This document shows positions 1-7,340 of a stretch of 43,884 bases of DNA, piece after piece. Location of the stretch: assembly GCF_000632225.1 (NCBI RefSeq), contig NZ_JFYV01000025.1, forward strand, positions 1 through 43,884. Direction: 5' to 3'. The stretch comes from Sphingomonas sp. RIT328 (lineage in GTDB: Bacteria > Pseudomonadota > Alphaproteobacteria > Sphingomonadales > Sphingomonadaceae). The position numbers were made by a program, and so were the translations under genes. The notes under the pieces are model-generated. The model was given only the letters and a program-made list of their open reading frames with translations. It was not told where the DNA came from and made no database searches. Within the stretch, counting starts at the first letter, position 1; each line of letters begins with the position of its first letter.

Positions 1-1182
1 CCCGGCGGTCCCCCTTTCGAGGGACCCACCCGCCCCCCCCCCCCCCTCCCCCCCCCCCCCGTCGTCCCCACCGCCGGCGCGACCACGGCCGCGACCGCCG
101 GTATCACCGCCGGCCCCGCACTGGCGTCGCTGCCGATCACCGAGGCGCAGGCGGAGGCGGCACGGCAGGCGTTCGTCACCAGCTGCCCCGGCCTGATGCG
201 GCGCACCGATGCCTCCGGCCTGACCCGCGGCAGCGACTGGCAGGCGGCCTGCGCCGCCGCCGCGAGCGTCCCGCGCGGTGGCGCGCGCGCCTTCTTCGCA
301 AGCTATTTCGAAGCGGTGCAGGTCGGCGACGGCAAGGCCTTCGCCACTGGCTATTACGAGCCGGAGATCGCCGCCTCGCGCGAACGCCGCACCGGCTATA
401 GCGTCCCGATCTACGCGCGGCCCGACGATCTGATCGACGTCGATCTCGGCAAGTTCAGCGATGCGCTCAAAGGCAAGAAGATCCGCGGTCGCGTCGATGG
501 CAGCAACCTCGTCCCCTATTTTGATCGTGCGGCGATCGAGGGTGGCGCGCTCGACGGCCGCGCTCCGGTGCTCGCCTGGGGCGCCGACGAGGCAGCGGTG
601 TTCTTTCTCCAGATCCAGGGTTCGGGCCGGCTGCGGCTGCCCGACGGTTCGGTGATGCGCGTCGGCTATGACACGCAGAACGGGCGCGACTATACCGGCA
701 TCGGCGCGTTGATGAAGGCACGCGGCCTGCTCCAGCCCGGCCAGACCTCGATGCAGGGCATCGTCGCCTGGCTGCGCGAGCATCCCGCCGAGGGCCGAGC
801 GATCATGCAGGAAAACAAGAGCTTCGTTTTCTTTCGCGAACTGAACACGCCGCCGGTGGGGGCGATGGGCTATGTCGTCAACGGCGGAGTCAGTGCGGCG
901 GCCGACGTCAAATACGTGCCGCTCGGCGCGCCCGTCTTCCTGTCGATGGACCGGCAGGATGCCAGCGGCCTGTGGGTGGCGCAGGATACCGGCGGCGCGA
1001 TCAAGGGCGCCAACCGCTTCGATACCTATTGGGGCGGCGGCGCGGTGGCGGAGGCGACGGCGGGCGGTATGGCGGCGCGCGGCACCGCCTTCCTGCTGCT
1101 GCCGATCGGCACGGTCGCGCGGCTTCAGCCCGATCGCTATACGCCCTATGGATCGGGCAGCGATGCGCCAGCTCAACCCTGA
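1..1182 (+). CDS. mltA: Membrane-bound lytic murein transglycosylase A, 5' end missing
   Basis: The reading frame is open from base 1, so the true start and probably a lipoprotein or signal segment lie outside the window; 393 residues are visible. The enzyme cleaves the MurNAc-GlcNAc bond of peptidoglycan in the periplasm, forming 1,6-anhydromuropeptides. The MltA domain carries the family GYYEP motif around visible residues 117-121 and the GSGRLRLPDG segment. The C-terminal 3D domain has AQDTGGAIKGANRFD about 65 residues before the end, and its aspartates include the expected catalytic one. The N-terminal part reads as a proline-rich linker (PPPPLPPPP) encoded by two long C-tracts, which may be real or a sequencing problem. 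The gene overlaps the downstream Smr gene by 20 bases, so the two are probably co-transcribed. Family assignment is firm; the 5' end is unresolved. Confidence 0.93.
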   Translation, partial: PGGPPFEGPTRPPPPLPPPPVVPTAGATTAATAGITAGPALASLPITEAQAEAARQAFVTSCPGLMRRTDASGLTRGSDWQAACAAAASVPRGGARAFFASYFEAVQVGDGKAFATGYYEPEIAASRERRTGYSVPIYARPDDLIDVDLGKFSDALKGKKIRGRVDGSNLVPYFDRAAIEGGALDGRAPVLAWGADEAAVFFLQIQGSGRLRLPDGSVMRVGYDTQNGRDYTGIGALMKARGLLQPGQTSMQGIVAWLREHPAEGRAIMQENKSFVFFRELNTPPVGAMGYVVNGGVSAAADVKYVPLGAPVFLSMDRQDASGLWVAQDTGGAIKGANRFDTYWGGGAVAEATAGGMAARGTAFLLLPIGTVARLQPDRYTPYGSGSDAPAQP

Positions 1183-1726
1183 CGAAGCCGACCTCTGGGC
1201 GCGGGTGATGGCGACGGTGAAGCCGTTGCGCGCCGTCGCGACCCCGGTCCGCCCGGTCGCGCCGCCGCCGCCGACGGCAGCCGCCGCCGCCAAGCCGACC
1301 AAGGCCTCCAAGGCGCTGACCCGCGCGATGGCGACGCGCGCGCCGGCGCCGCAACCGCTCGTCGCGTCCCCGCCGCCGCGCCAGAACACGCTCGACGGCA
1401 GCTGGGACAAGCGGCTGACCCGCGGTATCGTCAATCCCGACGCCTCGCTCGATCTGCATGGCCATACGTTGAGCTCCGCCTATGCGATGCTCGACGACGG
1501 CCTCGGCCGGGCGATCGCGCGCGGCGATCGCGTGCTGCTGCTCGTCACCGGCAAGCCGCCGCGCCCCGAAAGCGAGCGTCCGCACGCCCGCGGCGCGATC
1601 CGCGCGGCAATCGCCGACTGGCTCGCCGCCTCCCGCCATGCCGATGCGATCGCCGCCGTCCGCGGCGCGCATCCGCGCCATGGCGGCCAGGGCGCGCTCT
1701 ATATCGTGCTTCGCAAGGGGCGCTGA
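1163..1726 (+). CDS. Smr-domain protein (MutS2 C-terminal-like nuclease domain)
   Basis: A 187-residue protein. Residues 1-75 are an alanine/proline-rich, low-complexity region. From about residue 90 comes a stand-alone Smr domain with the LDLHGHT motif, then VLLLVTGK and a closing GGQGALYIVLRK strand. Smr domains are nicking nucleases or RNA endonucleases; single-domain versions following mltA are common in alphaproteobacteria, but their in vivo role is not well defined. I chose the ATG at 1163 (MRQLNPDEADLW) because the conserved N-terminus begins there. An in-frame ATG at 1148 would add five residues. The start lies inside mltA, suggesting translational coupling. Confidence 0.88.
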   Translation: MRQLNPDEADLWARVMATVKPLRAVATPVRPVAPPPPTAAAAAKPTKASKALTRAMATRAPAPQPLVASPPPRQNTLDGSWDKRLTRGIVNPDASLDLHGHTLSSAYAMLDDGLGRAIARGDRVLLLVTGKPPRPESERPHARGAIRAAIADWLAASRHADAIAAVRGAHPRHGGQGALYIVLRKGR

Positions 1727-1740
1727 GAATTCTTTACGCG

Positions 1741-1868
1741 TTCGCGCGGAGGCGCGGGGGCGCGGAGAAGCGGCGGTTGAGGAGCTAGTGTACCCGTCAC
1801 GACGGGACATGGTGAAGTGCCGCTGTCGCGGCAGGCACTGCCTCCGAGACCTCTGCGCCTTGCCGCGA
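1741..1868. repeat. Imperfect inverted-repeat element with internal hairpins between convergent genes
   Basis: The gap between the Smr gene and dnaA holds a GC-rich arm at 1741-1768. Its imperfect reverse complement lies at 1841-1868, with 19 of 28 positions matching by eye. The left arm is itself made of degenerate GGCGCGGAG-like units. Between the arms are two smaller hairpins: CCCGTC/GACGGG at about 1794-1807 and TGCCGC/GCGGCA at 1818-1833. There is no T-run. It may act as a bidirectional transcription barrier or be a dispersed REP-like element; this is inference. Confidence 0.5.
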
Positions 1869-1882
1869 ACCCCAGGCCCGCG

Positions 1883-3370
1883 TTACGCCTCGAGCTCGCG
1901 CATCAGCGTGCGCACGGCGGCATCGATGTCGCGGTCCTGATCGCGCAGCTCCTCGATCTTGCGCACCGCATGGATCACCGTCGAATGGTCGCGACCGCCG
2001 AACTTGCGGCCGATCTCGGGGAGCGAGCGCGTCGTCAGCCGCTTGGCGAGGTACATGGCGATCTGGCGTGGGCGCGCCACCGCGCGGCTGCGACGCGCCG
2101 AGACGAGGTCGAGCGGCTTGAGCTCGAAATGCTGGCTGACCAGCTTCTGGATCTCGTCGATCGTCACCCGCCGCTGCGCGCCGCGCAGCACCTCGCCCAG
2201 CGTCGCCACCGCAAAGTCGAGATCGATGCTGTCGCCGGTCAGCTGCGCATAGGCGACGACGCGGTTGAGCGCGCCTTCCAGCTCGCGGATATTGGCGTGG
2301 ATGCGTGCCGCGAGCAGGTCGAGCACGTCGTTGGGGACCTTTGCCTCGGGCAGGTCTGCAAGTTTCCTGTCCAGTATCGTGCGGCGCAACGTCAGGTCGG
2401 GCGCCTTGATATCGGCGACGAGGCCGACCGACATGCGGCTGACGATTCGCGCCTCGACCCCGTCGAGCGCCTGCGGGCACCGGTCCGCCGAGATGACGAG
2501 GCGTTTGCCCGCACTCATGATCTCGTTGACGGTGTGGAAGAACTCCTCCTGCGTTGCGTCCTTGCCGGCGATGAACTGGAGATCGTCGATCAGCAGCAGG
2601 TCGGCGCCGCGCAGCCGTTGCTTGAAGCTGTGCGTGTCGCGCGCGCGCATCGCCGCGACGAAGTCGAACATGAAACGCTCGGCCGACATGCAGAGCACGA
2701 TGGCGTCCGGATGCGCGGCGAGAAAGGCATGGCCGATCGCGTGCATCAGGTGCGTCTTGCCCTGCCCGGTCCCCGAATGGAGGAACAGCGGGCTGAACCG
2801 CGGCACGCCCGGCTCGGCGAGCATCCGCGCGGCGTTGAAGGCGACGCGATTGGCCGCGTCGACGACGAAGCGATCGAAGGTGAAGCGCGGATCGAGCGGC
2901 GGGCGCTCGGCAGCCGGGCGCGTTGGCGCGGCGGCGGCCACCGGGGCCGCAACCGGCGCGGCGGCGGGAGCGGGAGCCGGCACCGGTGCCGGCGTCTCGG
3001 CGACCAGCTTGATCGCCGCGGGCGCGGCGAGCCGCGTCTCGATCGACACGCCGCGCACCTGCGGCAGCAATGCCCGGAATTCGAGCAGCAGCCGGTCGGC
3101 ATAATGGTTGCGGACCCAGTTGGTCATGAACGCCGAAGGGAGGCCGAGGCGGATCGATTCGGCGTCGCCGTCCTCGATCAGCTCCATCGGCTTCAGCCAT
3201 TGTTCGAACAGGCGCGCACCGGCCGATTCACGCAGGTTGCTGCGGACACGGGTCCAGGCGCGATGCGCCTCGCTCTCCGTCACCGCCACTGCCTGCCGAT
3301 CGTTCAATGCATACCCCTTCGTTGCCGAAAGCGACGCATGTCGCCCGGCGGCCGTATTCAAGACAGACAA
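1883..3370 (-). CDS. dnaA: Chromosomal replication initiator protein DnaA
   Basis: A 495-residue AAA+ initiator that binds oriC and melts the origin. Domain I (WTRVRSNLRESAGARLFEQWLKP) is followed by an alanine/proline-rich linker at about residues 125-160. The ATPase core has Walker A (GTGQGKTHL), Walker B (LLLIDDLQF) and sensor/arginine-finger segments. The C-terminal DNA-binding domain IV carries the signature RPRQIAMYLAKRL...GGRDHSTVIHAVRKIE. The ATG at 3370 gives an N-terminal extension before domain I; the internal ATG-poor stretch makes this the best start, although a later non-ATG start cannot be excluded. It lies downstream of rpsT on the same strand, a common alphaproteobacterial arrangement. 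Identity is certain. Confidence 0.97.
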   Translation of the reverse strand: MSVLNTAAGRHASLSATKGYALNDRQAVAVTESEAHRAWTRVRSNLRESAGARLFEQWLKPMELIEDGDAESIRLGLPSAFMTNWVRNHYADRLLLEFRALLPQVRGVSIETRLAAPAAIKLVAETPAPVPAPAPAAAPVAAPVAAAAPTRPAAERPPLDPRFTFDRFVVDAANRVAFNAARMLAEPGVPRFSPLFLHSGTGQGKTHLMHAIGHAFLAAHPDAIVLCMSAERFMFDFVAAMRARDTHSFKQRLRGADLLLIDDLQFIAGKDATQEEFFHTVNEIMSAGKRLVISADRCPQALDGVEARIVSRMSVGLVADIKAPDLTLRRTILDRKLADLPEAKVPNDVLDLLAARIHANIRELEGALNRVVAYAQLTGDSIDLDFAVATLGEVLRGAQRRVTIDEIQKLVSQHFELKPLDLVSARRSRAVARPRQIAMYLAKRLTTRSLPEIGRKFGGRDHSTVIHAVRKIEELRDQDRDIDAAVRTLMRELEA

Positions 3371-3454
3371 ATCCCCCTGACGGCCAACGGCCGTTCGGCA
3401 TGCCCACGCTGTTCAGGTCCCCGCCGGCGATGAATATCGCTGCGGTGGAGCGGA

Positions 3455-3482
3455 GTTATGAGGCCTGGGGCGAGTCGATCAA
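3455..3482 (-). promoter_or_regulatory. Candidate dnaA promoter
   Basis: On the minus strand, TTGATC (3482-3477) and CATAAC (3460-3455) are separated by 16 bases. Each matches four of six positions of the sigma-70 consensus. The placement upstream of dnaA is sensible, but the match is weak and found only by eye. Confidence 0.3.
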
Positions 3483-3681
3483 CCCCTCGCCGGGTCACAT
3501 TGGTGAAATAAACGGGATTGACAGCCCCTGCCCCGCAGAAACGCGTCCGGGAAAATGACAAGTGCTTGTTATTGCTCGATTTTTCGGGCGGACCGCGCGG
3601 AAGGGCGCAAATCCGCGGCACTCGAATCGCGGGAAGTCCGTGCTTTCCGTTTTCGTTCCCGATCGACCCGAAATCGACATC

Positions 3682-3713
3682 AAAAAACCCGCCGGGACGC
3701 GTGTCCCGACGGG
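3682..3713 (-). terminator. Rho-independent terminator of rpsT
   Basis: Read on the minus strand, a stem CCCG-(1)-TCGGGAC-like pair closes over a 4-base loop and is followed directly by six T residues (3687-3682). On the plus strand the arms are CCCG C CGGGAC (3688-3698) and GTCCCG A CGGG (3703-3713), with one opposed C/A mismatch. It lies 25 bases past the rpsT stop, which separates rpsT from dnaA transcription at least partly. Confidence 0.85.
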
Positions 3714-3738
3714 TCGAAATCGACCTGAAACAGGAGGA

Positions 3739-4002
3739 TCAGGCGAGCGTGCTGACCGCCTTGGTCAGACGCGAGAACTTGCGGCTCGCGGTGTTCTTGT
3801 GGAGCACGCCCTTGGCAACGCCACGCTGCAGCTCGGGCTGCACCGCCGCCAACGCCGTCGTCGCCGCGGTCTTGTCGCCCGAGGCGAGCGCCGCTTCCAC
3901 CTTCTTGATGAAGGTGCGGATACGGCCGACGCGGTTTCCGTTGATTTCGGCGCGGCGATCGTTGCGACGGATGCGCTTCTTGGCTTGCGGCGTATTCGCC
4001 AT
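3739..4002 (-). CDS. rpsT: 30S ribosomal protein S20
   Basis: An 87-residue, highly basic protein with the S20 pattern: [21 protein letters not shown] at the N-terminus (RRN and [12 protein letters not shown] helices) and [16 protein letters not shown] at the C-terminus. It binds the 5' domain of 16S rRNA during early small-subunit assembly. Length is typical. A good ribosome-binding site (AAGGA) precedes the ATG on the minus strand. It is followed by a strong terminator and then dnaA. Confidence 0.98.
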   Translation of the reverse strand: MANTPQAKKRIRRNDRRAEINGNRVGRIRTFIKKVEAALASGDKTAATTALAAVQPELQRGVAKGVLHKNTASRKFSRLTKAVSTLA

Positions 4003-4075
4003 TCGGTACGTCCTTGCGAGTATAGGGTCTGGTCAGAGCGGCGCCGGATCACCCTACGCCCTCTCGAAGGCAGCG

Positions 4076-4122
4076 CCCTTAGCGAAGGCGGTGTGCGAGG
4101 TCAACCTCGCTCCTTCCTTCGC
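4076..4122 (-). promoter_or_regulatory. Candidate rpsT promoter within a nested palindrome
   Basis: On the minus strand, TTGACC (4104-4099) and TAAGGG (4081-4076) are exactly 17 bases apart upstream of rpsT. The -35 box sits in the centre of a near-perfect palindrome, GCGAGGTCAACCTCGC (4095-4110). That palindrome is nested inside a second inverted pair, GCGAAGG (4082-4088) and CCTTCGC (4116-4122). The -35 box is good but the -10 box is poor. The symmetry could mean a repressor site or the mutM terminator hairpin; neither is proven. Confidence 0.4.
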
Positions 4123-4163
4123 CCTCCGAGCATCCCGGTCGTGCGGCGAAATGGCGACGCACC

Positions 4164-4979
4164 TCAATTCCGCTGGCACTTGGGGCAATAGAAGGTCGAA
4201 CGGCCGCTATCGACGCGGCGCCGGACGGTGCCGCCGCAATGGCACGGCTCGCCCTCGCGACCATAGACGAGGAACTGTTTGGAGAAATAGCCGAGCTCGC
4301 CATCGGGCCGGGCATAGTCGCGCAGCGTCGATCCGCCCGCCTCGATCGCCGCGAGCAACACATCGCGCACCGCCACGGCGAGCCGGTCGAGTCGCGGCCG
4401 GGTGATCTGCCCGGCGGCGCGGGTCGGCGCGATGCGGGCGACGTGCAGCGCCTCGCAGACATAGATGTTGCCGAGCCCGGCGACGATCCGCTGGTCGAGC
4501 AGCATCGCCTTGATCGGTGCGGCGCGGCCGGCAAGCGCGGCGTCGAGATAGGCGCCGGTGAAATCCTCGCCGAGCGGCTCCGGCCCCATCGCCAGGAACG
4601 GCGGATAGAACGCCAGCGCCGACGTCTCGACGAGATCGAGAAAGCCGAAGCGACGCGGATCGTTGAGCGCCAGGCTCCGCCCGTCCGCCGTCTCGATCAG
4701 CAGATGATCGTGCGCGAGCGGCTCGGCCGGATCGACGCGCCAGCGCCCCGACATGCCGAGATGGAAAATCAGGGTGTCGCCGCGATCGGTGTCGATCAGG
4801 CCATATTTGGCGCGACGGCCGAGCGCAGTGACGGTGGCGCCGGTGAGCCGCTGGCGCAGGTCGGGCGGGATCGCCTTGCGCAGGTCGGCGCGGCGCGGTT
4901 CGACCAGCGTCAGCCGCTGGCCGGCGAGCACCGGGGTGAGACCGCGGACGGTGGTTTCGACTTCGGGGAGTTCAGGCAC
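4164..4979 (-). CDS. mutM: Formamidopyrimidine-DNA glycosylase (Fpg/MutM)
   Basis: A 271-residue bifunctional glycosylase/AP lyase that removes 8-oxoguanine and ring-opened purines. It begins PELPEVETT after the initiator, with Pro2 and Glu3 as catalytic residues. It contains the conserved GLGNIYVCEAL and H2TH-type segments, and ends with the zinc finger CHCGGT...FYCPKCQRN. The start codon is GTG at 4979, set by the obligatory PELPEVE N-terminus. It is divergent from ubiE, leaving only 55 bases for both promoters, and is followed by rpsT on the same strand. Confidence 0.97.
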   Translation of the reverse strand: MPELPEVETTVRGLTPVLAGQRLTLVEPRRADLRKAIPPDLRQRLTGATVTALGRRAKYGLIDTDRGDTLIFHLGMSGRWRVDPAEPLAHDHLLIETADGRSLALNDPRRFGFLDLVETSALAFYPPFLAMGPEPLGEDFTGAYLDAALAGRAAPIKAMLLDQRIVAGLGNIYVCEALHVARIAPTRAAGQITRPRLDRLAVAVRDVLLAAIEAGGSTLRDYARPDGELGYFSKQFLVYGREGEPCHCGGTVRRRVDSGRSTFYCPKCQRN

Positions 4980-5034
4980 GTCAAACAGCTAGGTTGCGTT
5001 TGCCCCCGCCACAAGCGGCGGCTAGGGCAGAGCC

Positions 5035-5781
5035 ATGACCGACACCGCCCCCCCCGGAACCGTCTCCTTCGGCTATGAGGACGTCGCCCCCGACGAAAAG
5101 ACCGCGCGCGTCGGCGGCGTCTTCTCCAGCGTCGCCAAAAACTATGACCTGATGAACGATGCGATGTCCGGCGGCATGCATCGCCTGTGGAAAGACCGCT
5201 TCGTCCGGCGCGTGCAGCCGCAGCCGGGCCAGCAGATCCTCGACATGGCGGGCGGCACCGGCGACATCGCGTTCCGGCTTGCCGCATCGGGCGCCTCGGT
5301 GACGGTGGCGGACATCAATCCGGCAATGCTCGAGGTCGGCATGCAGCGCGCCGCCAAGCGCGGCATCGACGGGCTGGTGTGGACCGAGGCCAATGCCGAG
5401 ACGCTGACCTTCCCCGACCGGTTCTTCGATGCCTATACGATCGCCTTCGGCATCCGGAACGTCACCGACATTCCCAAGGCGCTGCGCGAGGCGCATCGCG
5501 TGCTGCGCCGCGGCGGCCGTTTCTTCTGCCTCGAATTCTCGACGACGACCTGGCCGGGGTTCAAGGACGTCTACGACAGCTATTCGCACAAGCTCGTCCC
5601 CAAGCTCGGCCAGTTGCTCGCGCAGGATGCCGACAGCTACCGCTATCTGATCGAATCGATCCGCCGCTTCCCCGACATGCCGCGCTTCCAGGCGATGATC
5701 GGCGAGGCCGGTTTCGTCCGCACCAAGGCGGAGTCGATCCTCGGCGGGCTGGTCGCGATCCATTCGGGGTGGAAGATTTGA
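5035..5781 (+). CDS. ubiE: Ubiquinone/menaquinone biosynthesis C-methyltransferase UbiE
   Basis: A 248-residue class I SAM-dependent methyltransferase that performs the C-methylation step of ubiquinone synthesis. Diagnostic features are RVGGVFSSVAKNYDLMNDAMS near the N-terminus, motif I ILDMAGGTGDIAFRL at about residues 65-79, and the UbiE signature AFGIRNVTDIPKALREA with LEFS downstream. It is divergent from mutM and 19 bases upstream of ubiB, forming a two-gene quinone unit at the head of a long co-directional array. Length is normal. Confidence 0.97.
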   Translation: MTDTAPPGTVSFGYEDVAPDEKTARVGGVFSSVAKNYDLMNDAMSGGMHRLWKDRFVRRVQPQPGQQILDMAGGTGDIAFRLAASGASVTVADINPAMLEVGMQRAAKRGIDGLVWTEANAETLTFPDRFFDAYTIAFGIRNVTDIPKALREAHRVLRRGGRFFCLEFSTTTWPGFKDVYDSYSHKLVPKLGQLLAQDADSYRYLIESIRRFPDMPRFQAMIGEAGFVRTKAESILGGLVAIHSGWKI

Positions 5782-5800
5782 CGATCGTAAGGCGCGTCCG

Positions 5801-7336
5801 ATGACCGCGGCGGTCACCCACGTCTGGCGGCTGCTCAAATGGGGCCGCATCCTCGCCCGTCACGGCGCGCTGCGCGGCATCGAGCGCGATCCCAACACGC
5901 CCGCGCCGGTGCGCCGGCTCGCCCGCGTCGCCCGGTTCGGCGCGCGCGTGCCCAAGACCCCGCGCTATGCCGATGCGTTCCAGGCGATCGGGCCGGCCGC
6001 GATCAAGCTCGGCCAGACGCTCGCCACCCGCCCCGATCTGGTCGGCGAGGAGGCGACGCAGGATCTGCTGCGCCTGCAGGACCAGCTGCCGCCCGTCCCC
6101 TATGCGACGATCGCCGCGGCGATGGAGGCAAGCCTCGGCCGGCCGCCGTCCGACCTGTTCCGCCAGATCGAGGAGCAGCCGGTCGGCGCCGCCTCGATCG
6201 CGCAGGTGCATCGCGCGGTGACCACCGACGGCCGCACCGTCGCGGTCAAGGTGCTGCGCCCCGGCGTCGAGGCGGATTTCACCCGCGCGATCGCCACCTA
6301 TGAATGGGCGGCGGCGCAGCTCGAAGGGATGAGCATCGAGGCGCGGCGGCTGCGGCCGCGGCTGACGGTCGAGAACTTCAAACGCTGGACCGCGCGCGAA
6401 CTCAACTTCCGACGCGAGGCGGCATCGGCGTCCGAACTCGCCGAGTCGATGACCGCCGAACCCGATTTCGTCGTTCCCGCGATCGACTGGCAACGGTCGA
6501 CCGCGCGCGTGCTGACGGTCGAGTGGATCGACGGCATCAAATTGTCCGATCGTGCCGCGCTGGTCGCGGCGGGCTATGACCTGCCCAAGCTCGCCAACAC
6601 CCTGGTCCAGGCGTTCCTGCGCCAGGCGATCGCGGAGGGCTTCTTCCACGCCGACATGCATCAGGGCAATCTGTTCGCTCTGCCCGGCAACCGCATCGCC
6701 GCGATCGACTTCGGCATCATGGGGCGGATCGACCGGCGCGCGCGCGTCTGGCTCGCCGAGATCCTCTATGGCCTGATCACCGGCAATTACCGCCGCGTCG
6801 CCGAAATCCACTTCGAGGCCGGCTATGTCCCGAGCCACCACAATGTCGCGGAATTCGCCACCGCGCTGCGGGCGGTCGGCGAGCCGATGCGCGGCCTGCC
6901 GGTCAAGGACATGTCGATCGGGATGATGCTCGACGGGCTGTTCTCGATCACCCGCGATTTCGACATGGTGACGCAGCCGCATCTGCTGCTGCTGCAAAAG
7001 ACGATGGTGATGGTCGAGGGCGTCGCGACGCGGCTCGATCCCGACATCAATCTGTGGGAGTCGGCCGCGCCGTTCGTACGCGAATGGATCCGCACCGAAT
7101 TGGGGCCGGAGGCGGCGATTGCCGACCGGCTGATCGCCGACGTCAAGACGATCGCCGCTTTGCCCGAACTCATCCGCCGGATCGAGGCGCGCTACCCGGC
7201 GCCGGGCGGCGAGCCCCCCGCCCCGCCGCTGCGCGAGATCGAGGTGGTGCGGATCGGCGGTGGCTGGCGCTATGCCGCGGTCGCCGCCGCGACGGCGGTG
7301 GCGAGCGTCGGTGCGACCTGGCTGGTCGTCCACTGA
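5801..7336 (+). CDS. ubiB: Ubiquinone biosynthesis accessory kinase-like protein UbiB
   Basis: A 511-residue member of the ABC1/ADCK/UbiB atypical kinase-like ATPases, needed for ubiquinone synthesis. The family KxGQ motif appears as AAIKLGQTLATRPDLV around residue 70. The alanine-rich nucleotide loop region reads PVGAASIAQVHRA. The catalytic core has FFHADMHQGNLF and AIDFGIMGRID. The C-terminus ends in a hydrophobic segment (YAAVAAATAVASVGATWLVV), consistent with a membrane anchor. It follows ubiE by 19 bases and precedes a membrane-protein gene by 4 bases. Confidence 0.96.
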   Translation: MTAAVTHVWRLLKWGRILARHGALRGIERDPNTPAPVRRLARVARFGARVPKTPRYADAFQAIGPAAIKLGQTLATRPDLVGEEATQDLLRLQDQLPPVPYATIAAAMEASLGRPPSDLFRQIEEQPVGAASIAQVHRAVTTDGRTVAVKVLRPGVEADFTRAIATYEWAAAQLEGMSIEARRLRPRLTVENFKRWTARELNFRREAASASELAESMTAEPDFVVPAIDWQRSTARVLTVEWIDGIKLSDRAALVAAGYDLPKLANTLVQAFLRQAIAEGFFHADMHQGNLFALPGNRIAAIDFGIMGRIDRRARVWLAEILYGLITGNYRRVAEIHFEAGYVPSHHNVAEFATALRAVGEPMRGLPVKDMSIGMMLDGLFSITRDFDMVTQPHLLLLQKTMVMVEGVATRLDPDINLWESAAPFVREWIRTELGPEAAIADRLIADVKTIAALPELIRRIEARYPAPGGEPPAPPLREIEVVRIGGGWRYAAVAAATAVASVGATWLVVH

Positions 7337-7340
7337 GCCG

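Larger units (their letters stand above)
3371..3738. other. 368-base rpsT-dnaA intergenic region
   Basis: No gene is supported here. The rpsT-proximal end holds the rpsT terminator, and the dnaA-proximal end holds a weak candidate dnaA promoter. A short palindrome, ACAAG-TG-CTTGT, sits at 3558-3569 in a locally AT-richer patch. I saw no convincing cluster of DnaA boxes (TTATCCACA-like), so I do not call an origin. The leader of dnaA would be about 75 bases long if the candidate promoter is used. Confidence 0.6.

Noticed and set aside
3371..3738. Chromosomal origin next to dnaA
   Set aside because: No cluster of DnaA boxes or AT-rich unwinding region was seen, and in many alphaproteobacteria oriC lies away from dnaA.
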